A stretch of DNA of 6,185 bases from an uncultured Pedobacter sp. (GCA_946478755.1 CAMLDJ010000317.1:1-6185); one strand, 5' to 3'; positions 1 through 5,980 are shown, numbered from the stretch's first letter. Notes: generated from the sequence alone by a model not told the origin. Made by a program: numbers and translations.

Positions 1-15
1 TGGGGGATTTTTTTT
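1..15 (+). terminator. Possible right half of an upstream intrinsic terminator (cut by window edge)
   Basis: Five G residues (2-6), one A, then eight T residues (8-15) look like the descending arm and U-tract of a rho-independent terminator for a plus-strand gene ending left of the window. The matching C-rich arm would lie outside, so the hairpin cannot be confirmed. In Bacteroidota the DUF3467 gene often follows rpoC, as I recall, which would make rpoC a candidate for the terminated gene; this is inference only. Confidence 0.3.
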
Positions 16-40
16 GAGTGGTCAATCCTAAAATTTTATC

Positions 41-48
41 TAAGTTTG
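41..48 (+). promoter_or_regulatory. Putative Bacteroidota -7 promoter box for the DUF3467 gene
   Basis: TAAGTTTG matches the Bacteroidota -7 consensus TAnnTTTG at all six fixed positions and is followed by C. Only four bases separate it from the ATG at 53, so transcription would begin at or within a few bases of the start codon. The nearest -33-type TTTG (13-16) is 24 bases upstream, longer than the usual spacing of about 19-21, so the -33 half is weak. Confidence 0.4.
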
Positions 49-52
49 CTTT

Positions 53-367
53 ATGGAAGAACAAAATAATGACAACCAACTAAATATTGAACTTTCTGAG
101 GAAATTGCAGAAGGGATATTCTCTAATCTGGCAATCATAACTCACTCCAATACGGAGTTTGTCCTGGACTTTATCCGGGTAATGCCTGGTGTGCCTAAGG
201 CAAGAGTAAAATCGAGAATTATATTGACACCGGAACATGCTAAAAGACTGGTGGCCGCGATGCATGACAATATTGAAAAATATGAGGCTGTAAATGGGCG
301 TATAAAGACACAAGAGGAGCCTCCGGGCTTTCCAATGAATTTTGGCGGGCCAACGGCGCAGGCCTAA
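53..367 (+). CDS. DUF3467 domain protein, small, function unknown
   Basis: A 104-residue protein that I recognise as the DUF3467 family, small proteins common in Bacteroidota and with no established biochemical role. The conserved core covers about residues 10-80: an opening LNIELSEEIAEGIFSNLA segment, a central FVLDFIRVMPG stretch, then SRIILTPEHAKRL and a helix ending near residue 80. The C-terminal 20 or so residues are Pro/Gly-rich (PPGFPMNFGG) and look flexible. There is no signal peptide, membrane segment or cysteine, so it should be cytoplasmic. The ATG at 53 is chosen because the conserved N-terminus begins a few residues later; no Shine-Dalgarno sequence precedes it, but a promoter-like TAAGTTTG does. 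Its stop codon overlaps that of the convergent miaA by four bases. In related genomes the gene often sits just after rpoC (from memory), hinting at a link to transcription or translation, but no function should be assigned. Confidence 0.88.
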   Translation: MEEQNNDNQLNIELSEEIAEGIFSNLAIITHSNTEFVLDFIRVMPGVPKARVKSRIILTPEHAKRLVAAMHDNIEKYEAVNGRIKTQEEPPGFPMNFGGPTAQA

Positions 368-377
368 TGTGCTTTTT
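356..377 (+). terminator. Weak hairpin plus T-tract over the DUF3467 stop codon
   Basis: GCGCA (356-360) can pair with TGTGC (368-372) through four Watson-Crick pairs and one G-U pair around a seven-base loop that carries both stop codons. Five T residues (373-377) follow. This has the form of a small intrinsic terminator for the plus-strand gene, but the stem is short and the T-tract modest. In the opposite direction no T-tract follows, so it would not serve miaA. Confidence 0.22.
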
Positions 378-1281
378 GAAGAATATAACTGATGACAGCA
401 TGGTCCTGGCCGGGTTCAAACCAGACGGTGCTGTCATCTCTTCTAAACCAGGTTAGCTGACGCTTGGCAAATCGTCTGGTGTTCTGTTTGATCTGATCCA
501 CTGCTTCTTCTAAGGTGATTTCACCATCCAGATAAGAAAATAATTCAGCATAGCCTACCGTGTTCAATGCGTTGTATTTTCTAAAGGGCTGCAACCTTTT
601 AACTTCTTCAAGCAAGCCTGATTCCATCATTTTATCAACCCGTTGGTTGATGCGGTTATACAACTCTGTACGATTCATGTTCAAGCCTATTTTAACAATG
701 TTGAATGGCCTGATCTTTTTTGTGTTTGTAAGATGAGCGGAAAGCTTTGTACCAGTAGATAAATAAAACTCCAGCCCTCTGATCATGCGCTGAGGATTGG
801 CCTGATCTACTTTTTGGTAATATTCGGGATCGTATTGACTGAGCTGTTGTTTGATGACCTCCAGGCCCTCATTCGCCAGCTGTTGATTCAGTTTATCTCT
901 GACACCCAGATCTGTTTCAGGCAGGTCATCCAATCCCTTGCATACGGCATCGATATAGAGGCCCGAGCCCCCAACCATGATGAGCCGTTCATGATTTGTA
1001 AACAGCTTTGTAATCAGGTCAATTGCCTGTATTTCAAAATCTCCTGTGCTGAAAAGGGTTTCAATGCTATGGGAATTTATGAAATGGTGCGGTGCCGCAG
1101 CCAGCTCTCCGGTGGAGGGCTTAGCTGTTCCGATTTCCATCTCCTTGAAAAATTGTCTGGAGTCTGCTGATATGATTTCAGTAGAAAAATGCCTGGCCAA
1201 TGAAATGGCCAGTGCAGTTTTTCCTATTCCTGTTGGGCCAACGATTACAATTAAAGTCTTAGTTAATGCCATAGCGGGCAT
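364..1281 (-). CDS. miaA: tRNA dimethylallyltransferase (i6A37 synthesis)
   Basis: Transfers a dimethylallyl group from DMAPP to N6 of adenosine 37 in tRNAs that read codons beginning with U. It is a cytoplasmic, P-loop-type enzyme. The 305 residues fit the usual family length of about 300-315. Visible motifs are the P-loop GPTGIGKT (15-22), ADSRQFF (39-45) whose Asp and Arg belong to the substrate site, GGSGLYI (104-110), TVGYAEL (241-247), and the C-terminal NTRRFAKRQLTWFR (267-280). The start overlaps the preceding gene's stop in a TAATG arrangement, and a purine-rich GGAAG lies just upstream in that gene's tail, which suggests translational coupling. An alternative ATG three codons in (at 1272) is possible. 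The gene is the last of the minus-strand run and its TAG stop overlaps the convergent DUF3467 stop. I saw no convincing terminator beyond it. Confidence 0.97.
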   Translation of the reverse strand: MPAMALTKTLIVIVGPTGIGKTALAISLARHFSTEIISADSRQFFKEMEIGTAKPSTGELAAAPHHFINSHSIETLFSTGDFEIQAIDLITKLFTNHERLIMVGGSGLYIDAVCKGLDDLPETDLGVRDKLNQQLANEGLEVIKQQLSQYDPEYYQKVDQANPQRMIRGLEFYLSTGTKLSAHLTNTKKIRPFNIVKIGLNMNRTELYNRINQRVDKMMESGLLEEVKRLQPFRKYNALNTVGYAELFSYLDGEITLEEAVDQIKQNTRRFAKRQLTWFRRDDSTVWFEPGQDHAVISYILQKAH

Positions 1282-1937
1282 TAATAATCTTCTTCCTTAT
1301 ACTCTTCGTCTTCGTAATTATCATTATCTGCAAATTCGTCTGCATCATCATGTGCTTCTTCTTCTTCTTCAGCATCGTCAGATTTATCTTCTGTATTGAT
1401 GCCCCTTCCTCCCATAGCCTCCAGTTCTTCAGTATCTTCAGGGACAAAATCCATCTCGTTGAGGAAATCGAAGTCTGTAGATACGGGATTTGAAGACACT
1501 GCTACAGCACCGAGATTATTCTTATCGATTATTTTAGGCGCTTCTCCCGTACTTTTTACCAGATACGGGTATTCGATATTAGGATCCGTGTCCAAGATGA
1601 TCTTGATGAGTTCTACATGAAAATCAAAAGGGCGGTCGAAATTATAGATATAGTAAAATTTCTGGTGAGGGTCTTCAATGAATTTGTTCAGTTTTGAATT
1701 TTCCATTAGTGCCACGCCTCTGTCTACTTTACGCTGAGCGGGTAGATAGGCAATCTCATCACCTTTTATCCAGTTATCAGTACTCACAAAAAATGAAGAA
1801 GATTTTTCTGGCGAGTATCCAGTCGAACGGTGTATTGCCTTGTGTAAATCTTCAAAAGTCTGAGTCGATTTAATATCTATTTCCCTTACTACTTCATCGA
1901 AATCTTCGAAACTTACTCTAAATCTATAAATTGCCAT
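1281..1937 (-). CDS. pRiA4b ORF-3-like protein with long acidic C-terminal tail, function unknown
   Basis: A 218-residue protein that resembles the plasmid pRiA4b ORF-3-like family, which databases sometimes label an IS1096 TnpR-like passenger protein. Supporting segments are YRFRVSF near the N-terminus, FEDLHKAIHRSTGY (28-41), SFFVSTDNWIKGDE (48-61), and FYYIYNFDRPFDFHVEL (94-110), which corresponds to the family's Tyr/Phe-Asp-Phe core. After about residue 140 the protein becomes low in complexity: residues 183-218 contain 22 Asp/Glu out of 36, including five consecutive Glu encoded by five GAA codons (1356-1370). The tail is probably disordered. No catalytic residues are evident and the molecular role is unknown. 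AGAGG lies five bases before the ATG, a good Shine-Dalgarno match for this lineage. A 58-bp very AT-rich gap separates it from cca upstream, and its TAA overlaps the miaA start. No transposon ends or transposase are present, so it appears to be a resident chromosomal gene. Confidence 0.8.
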   Translation of the reverse strand: MAIYRFRVSFEDFDEVVREIDIKSTQTFEDLHKAIHRSTGYSPEKSSSFFVSTDNWIKGDEIAYLPAQRKVDRGVALMENSKLNKFIEDPHQKFYYIYNFDRPFDFHVELIKIILDTDPNIEYPYLVKSTGEAPKIIDKNNLGAVAVSSNPVSTDFDFLNEMDFVPEDTEELEAMGGRGINTEDKSDDAEEEEEAHDDADEFADNDNYEDEEYKEEDY

Positions 1938-1972
1938 TTTAGCCTCTTTTTCTAGGTATAAAATTAAAAAAT

Positions 1973-1980
1973 AAAATATA
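1973..1980 (-). promoter_or_regulatory. Weak -7-like box in the AT-rich gap before the pRiA4b-like gene
   Basis: On the minus strand TATATTTT matches TAnnTTTG at five of six fixed positions; the final G is T. It lies 35 bases before the ATG at 1937, in a 58-bp gap (1938-1995) that is almost entirely A and T. No -33-type TTTG is seen at the expected distance. Such a sequence arises easily by chance in AT-rich DNA, and the gene may simply be read through from cca. Confidence 0.18.
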
Positions 1981-1995
1981 CTTTATATAATTGTA

Positions 1996-3402
1996 TTAAC
2001 GCTTTATCGGCTGAAGCCCGAACTCCTTAGCTTTTTCAAGCATAAACTGTAAAGCGTTATCGTACGTGTTAGTTATTTCTCCTTCCAGAATTGCTTCCCG
2101 AATGGCATTTTTAATCAAGCCAACTTCTCTTCCTGCGCTCAATCCGAATATTTCCATGATGTCGTTTCCTGTAATGGGAGGTTGCCAGTTTCTGATCTTG
2201 TCGCGTTCTTCTACATCTTTAAGCTTTTGCTTTACAAGCTCAAAGTTGTTTCGGTATTTTTTAACTTTATACTCATTTTTGGTTGTCACGTCTGCATTAC
2301 AAAGTAACATCAGGCTTTCTATATCTTCACCTGCATCAAACAGCAGTCTTCTTACAGCGGAGTCTGTTACTACTTCCTGCGCAAGCACAATCGGGCGAAG
2401 GTGTAACTGTACCATTTTTTGCACAAACTTCATCTTTTCATTTAAAGGAAGTTTGAGATGGGCAAATATTTTGGGGACCATTTTGGCACCTTTGTCTTCG
2501 TGGCCATGAAAAGTCCACCCGTGCCCTTCTTCAAAACGCTTGGTAGCCGGTTTGGCGATGTCATGTAAAATTGCTGCCCAGCGTAGCCATAGGTCTTCGG
2601 TAGTTTCAGAAATGTTATCCAGTACTTGTAAGGTATGATAGAAATTATCTTTGTGACCTTTCCCTTTGATGATGTCAACGCCATAGAGATTGGCCATTTG
2701 TGGGAATATAATTTGCAGCAGACCGGTATCAAACAAGTACTTAAAACCAATAGAGGGTACCTTTGAAAGTATAATTTTATTAAGCTCATCCGTTATCCGC
2801 TCTTTGGAAACAATGCTGATGCGCTCCTTTTGTTTTTTTATGGCATGGAGTGTTTGTTCATCAACGGTAAAACTAAGCTGGGAAGCAAAGCGGATTGCAC
2901 GCATCATGCGCAGTGGATCATCTGAAAATGTAAGTTCAGGATCTAAGGGGGTTCTGATTAATCTGTTGTTAAGATCCGTTATCCCGTTGAATGGGTCAAT
3001 CAGCTGACCGTAGTTTTCTTTATTTAAGGAAATTGCAAGTGCATTGATGGTAAAGTCTCTTCTCAGCTGGTCATCTTCAATGGTCCCATTCTCAACAATG
3101 GGTTTTCGCGAGTCTGAGCGGTATGATTCTTTCCTGGCACCTACAAATTCTATTTCGAGATCTCTGAATTTTAGCATTGCAGTGCCAAAGTTTTTAAAAA
3201 CCGCCACTTTACTTTTCAGGTCTTTCCCAGCAAGTTCCGCAAACTCAATTCCATTTCCCAGAACAACAATATCTATATCCTTTGATACTCTGCTCAGAAA
3301 AATATCTCTTACATAGCCACCAATGATGTAGGCTTCAATATGATGCATATCGGCTATATTAGCAAGTACCTTAAAAACAGGGTGTTGTAAATGTTGTTCC
3401 AT
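1996..3402 (-). CDS. cca: CCA tRNA nucleotidyltransferase with HD domain
   Basis: Adds or repairs the 3'-terminal CCA of tRNA from CTP and ATP. The protein is 468 residues from the ATG at 3402. The N-terminal class II nucleotidyltransferase head shows GGYVRDIF (28-35), the metal-binding pair D42 and D44 in KDIDIVV, GARKESYR (88-95), and RRDFTINALA (114-123). The RNA-binding neck and body follow, with DDPLRMMRAIRFA at about 161-173. An HD domain comes next, with H256, H280-D281 (LHDIAKP), H299/H301 and H334; such domains often carry phosphohydrolase activity. The reading frame extends five codons further to a TTG (3417), but that TTG is part of a TACTTTTG promoter-like box, and the family N-terminus starts at MEQHLQHPVF, so the ATG is preferred. 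The gene is 27 bp after the TsaC-type gene. Some bacteria split CCA addition between two enzymes, so an A- or CC-adding specialist cannot be excluded. Confidence 0.93.
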   Translation of the reverse strand: MEQHLQHPVFKVLANIADMHHIEAYIIGGYVRDIFLSRVSKDIDIVVLGNGIEFAELAGKDLKSKVAVFKNFGTAMLKFRDLEIEFVGARKESYRSDSRKPIVENGTIEDDQLRRDFTINALAISLNKENYGQLIDPFNGITDLNNRLIRTPLDPELTFSDDPLRMMRAIRFASQLSFTVDEQTLHAIKKQKERISIVSKERITDELNKIILSKVPSIGFKYLFDTGLLQIIFPQMANLYGVDIIKGKGHKDNFYHTLQVLDNISETTEDLWLRWAAILHDIAKPATKRFEEGHGWTFHGHEDKGAKMVPKIFAHLKLPLNEKMKFVQKMVQLHLRPIVLAQEVVTDSAVRRLLFDAGEDIESLMLLCNADVTTKNEYKVKKYRNNFELVKQKLKDVEERDKIRNWQPPITGNDIMEIFGLSAGREVGLIKNAIREAILEGEITNTYDNALQFMLEKAKEFGLQPIKR

Positions 3403-3414
3403 TGGATGAGATTG

Positions 3415-3422
3415 CAAAAGTA
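3415..3422 (-). promoter_or_regulatory. Putative Bacteroidota -7 promoter box for cca
   Basis: On the minus strand TACTTTTG matches TAnnTTTG at all six fixed positions and is followed by C. It lies in the 27-bp gap between the TsaC-type stop and the cca ATG, ending 12 bases before that ATG, so the predicted leader would be only about 5-9 bases. I found no clear -33 element. Its last three bases are the TTG that an open-reading-frame caller would take as the cca start. Confidence 0.42.
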
Positions 3423-3429
3423 GTAAAAC

Positions 3430-3996
3430 TTACCTTCTAATAAAGGAAAATTGACCTCCGGGCGCTAATTTCATGATGGTTGAGGGCTTTTTATTGGTTC
3501 TGAGCGCTTGCTCCCAATCTACTATGTGATCTACCGCGTCTTTTATTTCATGACTGATCTCATCAAAAAACATTGGCGTCGCTGCGCCGGATACATTTGC
3601 TGAGGTTGAAGTGATGGGTTTACGAAATCTTTGGATGAGTTGCTGACAGAAGTCATGTTTGACCACACGTATCCCTATAGTCCCATCTGCATTGATGACA
3701 TTTTTTGCCAGGTTTTTTGCCCCTGGAAATACAAGGGTAAGTGGGTTTTCTGCATATTCTATCAGGTCATACGCCACCTCGGGTATTTCAGTTACATAGC
3801 TTTGTAGCTTGGCATCGGTATCCAGAAGTATGATGAAGCTTTTATCTGCTGCCCGTCCTTTAATTTCATTGATTTTTGCAACGGCCAGTTCATTGGTTGC
3901 ATCACAACCCAATCCCCATACCGTGTCAGTAGGGTAAAGGATTACTCCACCATTTTTTAAAACTGCCAGTGCCTTTTCAATTTCTGTTCTTAGCAT
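3430..3996 (-). CDS. L-threonylcarbamoyladenylate synthase, TsaC/YrdC type (t6A37 synthesis)
   Basis: Makes threonylcarbamoyl-AMP from threonine, bicarbonate and ATP; the TsaD complex then transfers the threonylcarbamoyl group to adenosine 37 of tRNAs reading codons that begin with A. The 188 residues form one YrdC/Sua5 domain without the extra C-terminal Sua5 domain, so it is TsaC-like. Motifs are YPTDTVWGLGCDA (21-33), KGR (46-48), NPLTLVFPG (84-92), GIRV (108-111), and STSANVSG (130-137), followed by PSTI (171-174), a region that commonly contacts nucleotide. The ATG lies 20 bp inside the 3' end of the glycosyltransferase gene. No Shine-Dalgarno sequence precedes it, but a perfect TAATTTTG box ends four bases upstream. 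Databases use either tsaC or Sua5/YciO/YrdC for such proteins, so no symbol is forced. A YciO paralogue is a less likely alternative. Confidence 0.93.
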   Translation of the reverse strand: MLRTEIEKALAVLKNGGVILYPTDTVWGLGCDATNELAVAKINEIKGRAADKSFIILLDTDAKLQSYVTEIPEVAYDLIEYAENPLTLVFPGAKNLAKNVINADGTIGIRVVKHDFCQQLIQRFRKPITSTSANVSGAATPMFFDEISHEIKDAVDHIVDWEQALRTNKKPSTIMKLAPGGQFSFIRR

Positions 3997-5128
3997 GAGG
4001 CAAAATTACAGTTTTATCTAAAGTTTTAGTGTATAACTGCATCATTTGCTTACTGATGTGCTCATTATTAAACTTTTGAACATATGCCATTCCTTTTTCT
4101 TTCATCTCAGCTTGCAAGATAGGATTTGTCAATATACTATTTATAGCACTAGCTAAAGCGGTATGATCAGCGGGATGAACGTACAGGCTGGAGGGGCCAC
4201 CAGCCTCTTCCAGACAAGAACCAGTTGCTGCTACTACGGGAATATTGCTATATAATGCTTCTATTATAGGGATGCCAAACCCTTCATAGATAGAGGGGTA
4301 TGCAAATACTGAAGCCATTTGATAAATAACAGGAAGATCAGTAAAAGGAATGTTCTGCAGAAAGAGAATCCGATTATTCAGCTCAAGTTTTTGAATTTCT
4401 TCTTCAATCCGTTTAAAGTAAGGTGTTTTTTTGCCGATGACGACCAGTTTATAGCTTTCATCTATTGTTTTTAGTGCACTGATTAAACTGAGCAGGTTTT
4501 TTCTGGGTTCTATGGTGCCAACATTTAAGATATAATGACCCGGCAAATTGTATCGTTTTTTTAACAGCTTTTTTATTTCATCAGCTGCCGGTAATTTGAA
4601 ACTATCATCGCAACTTTGATAGACAACGGCAATTTTGTTGGGATCTGTTTTAAAAAGCTGGACGATATCCCGTTTAGTCTGTTCGCTGATGGCAACGATG
4701 CAATCTGCGTGTTTACAGGCATATTTAGTTTTTAATTTATAGATAAAGCGGTCAATGAAGCCATAATACTGAGGGAGTCTGATAAAGATCAGGTCATGTA
4801 TGGTTACAATGGCGGGAATACCGATACCATGGATACCCAGGGGAAGTTCATGACTTAGGCCATGATACAGATCTATTTTATCTTTTAGGAGCTGTTTTTT
4901 GACGCCCAGACTTCTCCAAAACATTTTTTTTGTTTCAGGCAGTTTCAGCTCAACCCCTTTTGTTTCGGTAAAAGCTTTAATCTGAGGACGATCTTTAACC
5001 TTCGGGGTGTAAACAAAATATTGGTTTTGAGGGAAATATTTTGCCATGTGGGCAATCAGCGAGCGACTATAGTTACCTAAACCAGTAAGGTTATTTGCAG
5101 CTCTTTTTCCATCAAAACCAATGTTCAT
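3977..5128 (-). CDS. Family 4 glycosyltransferase (GT-B fold)
   Basis: A 383-residue retaining glycosyltransferase of the GT4 group, probably cytoplasmic or loosely membrane-associated, transferring a sugar from a nucleotide donor to a glycan or lipid acceptor. The N-terminal acceptor domain shows the glycine loop LTGLGNYSRSL (14-24), then VTIHDLIF (108-115) and VAISEQTKRDI (145-155). The C-terminal donor domain shows LNVGTIEPRKN (201-211), whose Arg-Lys pair contacts donor phosphates, and YPSIYEGFGIPIIEAL (277-292), which contains the EX7E signature (E282 and E290). No signal peptide or membrane helix is visible. The donor and acceptor cannot be read from the sequence; mannosyl- or other hexosyltransferase annotations would be guesses. 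The ATG is five bases after the dapD stop, so the two are almost certainly co-transcribed, and the last 20 bp overlap the next gene. It is not in a recognisable polysaccharide cluster here, which makes its pathway unclear. Confidence 0.92.
   Translation of the reverse strand: MNIGFDGKRAANNLTGLGNYSRSLIAHMAKYFPQNQYFVYTPKVKDRPQIKAFTETKGVELKLPETKKMFWRSLGVKKQLLKDKIDLYHGLSHELPLGIHGIGIPAIVTIHDLIFIRLPQYYGFIDRFIYKLKTKYACKHADCIVAISEQTKRDIVQLFKTDPNKIAVVYQSCDDSFKLPAADEIKKLLKKRYNLPGHYILNVGTIEPRKNLLSLISALKTIDESYKLVVIGKKTPYFKRIEEEIQKLELNNRILFLQNIPFTDLPVIYQMASVFAYPSIYEGFGIPIIEALYSNIPVVAATGSCLEEAGGPSSLYVHPADHTALASAINSILTNPILQAEMKEKGMAYVQKFNNEHISKQMMQLYTKTLDKTVILPHAKNRN
4001..4008 (-). promoter_or_regulatory. 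Putative internal -7 promoter box for the TsaC-type gene
   Basis: On the minus strand TAATTTTG matches TAnnTTTG at all six fixed positions and is followed by C. It lies inside the last codons of the glycosyltransferase gene and ends four bases before the TsaC-type ATG at 3996, the same spacing as the box before the DUF3467 gene. No -33-type TTTG is visible 19-21 bases upstream. If functional it would let the tRNA genes be transcribed apart from dapD and the glycosyltransferase. Confidence 0.38.
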
Positions 5129-5133
5129 TATCT

Positions 5134-5952
5134 TTATACTGCTACATTGTTTTCTCTCAATGCATCATTAAGGGAAGTTTTTTTATCTGTTGACTCTTTA
5201 CGCTTGCCGATAATCAGGGCACAAGGTACATGGTACTCGCCGGCGGGAAACTTTTTAGCGTAACTGCCTGGGATTACAACAGAACGGGCAGGAACGATCC
5301 CTTTATATTCAACAGGACTTGAACCGGTAACATCTATAATCTTAGTAGAGGCCGTCAGTACCACATTGGCACCTAAAACAGCTTCTTTTTCTACGCGTAC
5401 ACCCTCAACAACTATAGCTCTTGATCCAAGAAAACAATTGTCTTCGATAATTACCGGAGAGGCCTGAACGGGCTCCAGAACGCCACCAATACCAACACCG
5501 CCGCTTAAATGCACATGCTTTCCGATCTGTGCACATGAACCTACTGTGGCCCAGGTGTCAACCATAGTACCTTCGTCAACATAAGCGCCGATGTTTACAT
5601 AAGACGGCATCATAATTACGCCTTTAGCCAAAAAAGCACCATAACGTGCACTCGCGCCAGGAACTACCCTTACCCCAATTTCCTTGTAATTGGTTTTTAA
5701 TTTCATTTTATCATGGTAAAGGAAAGGCCCGACTTCAATTTCCTTCATTTGTCTGATAGGGAAATAAAGTATAACGGCTTTTTTGATCCATTCATTAGTT
5801 CCCCAAGAGTTAAGTACAGGTTCTGCAACACGTAATTCTCCTTTATCTAACTGCATAATTACAGTTTCAATTGCCTCGCAATGTTCACTATATTCTAATA
5901 AAGTTCTATCTTCCCAAGCGGCTTCTACTAACTTTTTCAATTCTGCTATCAT
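5134..5952 (-). CDS. dapD: 2,3,4,5-tetrahydropyridine-2,6-dicarboxylate N-succinyltransferase
   Basis: Transfers succinyl from succinyl-CoA to tetrahydrodipicolinate in the succinylase branch of the diaminopimelate/lysine pathway, which supplies peptidoglycan cross-links; it acts in the cytoplasm as a trimer. The 272 residues match the family's usual length of about 270-275. The N-terminal helical part (1-95) carries AAWEDRTLLE and WIKKAVILYF. The left-handed beta-helix follows, with hexapeptide-type repeats across about 98-225: PGASARYGAFLAKGVIMMPS, YVNIGAYVDEGTMVDTWATV, GSCAQIGKHVHLSGGVGIGG, and CFLGSRAIVVEGV. The C-terminal PCALIIGKRKEST segment is also typical. Because succinyl- and acetyl-type enzymes both have the beta-helix, the length and the GGVLEP segment favour the succinyl type. 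It appears to head the minus-strand run. Its leader contains a perfect 12-bp tandem duplication and no Shine-Dalgarno sequence; no strong promoter match was found. Confidence 0.97.
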   Translation of the reverse strand: MIAELKKLVEAAWEDRTLLEYSEHCEAIETVIMQLDKGELRVAEPVLNSWGTNEWIKKAVILYFPIRQMKEIEVGPFLYHDKMKLKTNYKEIGVRVVPGASARYGAFLAKGVIMMPSYVNIGAYVDEGTMVDTWATVGSCAQIGKHVHLSGGVGIGGVLEPVQASPVIIEDNCFLGSRAIVVEGVRVEKEAVLGANVVLTASTKIIDVTGSSPVEYKGIVPARSVVIPGSYAKKFPAGEYHVPCALIIGKRKESTDKKTSLNDALRENNVAV

Positions 5953-5954
5953 GG

Positions 5955-5980
5955 TTGTTTGTTATATTGTTTGTTATATT
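5955..5980. repeat. 12-bp tandem duplication in the dapD leader
   Basis: The unit TGTTTGTTATAT occurs twice head to tail at 5956-5967 and 5968-5979 with no mismatch; one matching base on each side extends the periodic stretch to 5955-5980. In the dapD direction it reads ATATAACAAACA twice and ends two bases before the ATG. The result is an A-rich, unstructured leader. Confidence 0.9.

Noticed and set aside
300..363. Terminator for miaA on the minus strand beyond its stop
   Set aside because: Only four-base stems with small loops were found and none is followed by a T-tract in that direction.
1355..1370. CTT microsatellite as an independent repeat element
   Set aside because: It is exactly five in-frame GAA codons for glutamate on the minus strand, so it is better described as part of the acidic tail.
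814..1399. Plus-strand open frames of about 117 codons opposite miaA and the pRiA4b-like gene
   Set aside because: They lie antisense to well-supported genes, show no recognisable protein features, and are explained as shadows of the minus-strand coding sequence.
1281..1937. Transposon-related gene, because this family is sometimes named IS1096 TnpR-like passenger protein
   Set aside because: No transposase, terminal inverted repeats or target duplications are seen, and the gene overlaps miaA and lies in a tight housekeeping run. The name reflects an old family label rather than mobility.
1950..1995. Terminator after cca in the AT-rich gap
   Set aside because: Only a five-base AT-rich inverted match (GTATA/TATAC) is present, with no GC-rich stem, so termination there is unsupported.
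1996..3402. A stand-alone HD phosphohydrolase rather than a tRNA nucleotidyltransferase
   Set aside because: The complete N-terminal nucleotidyltransferase head with GGYVRD, DID and RRDFTINALA motifs identifies the CCA enzyme; the HD domain is an added C-terminal module.
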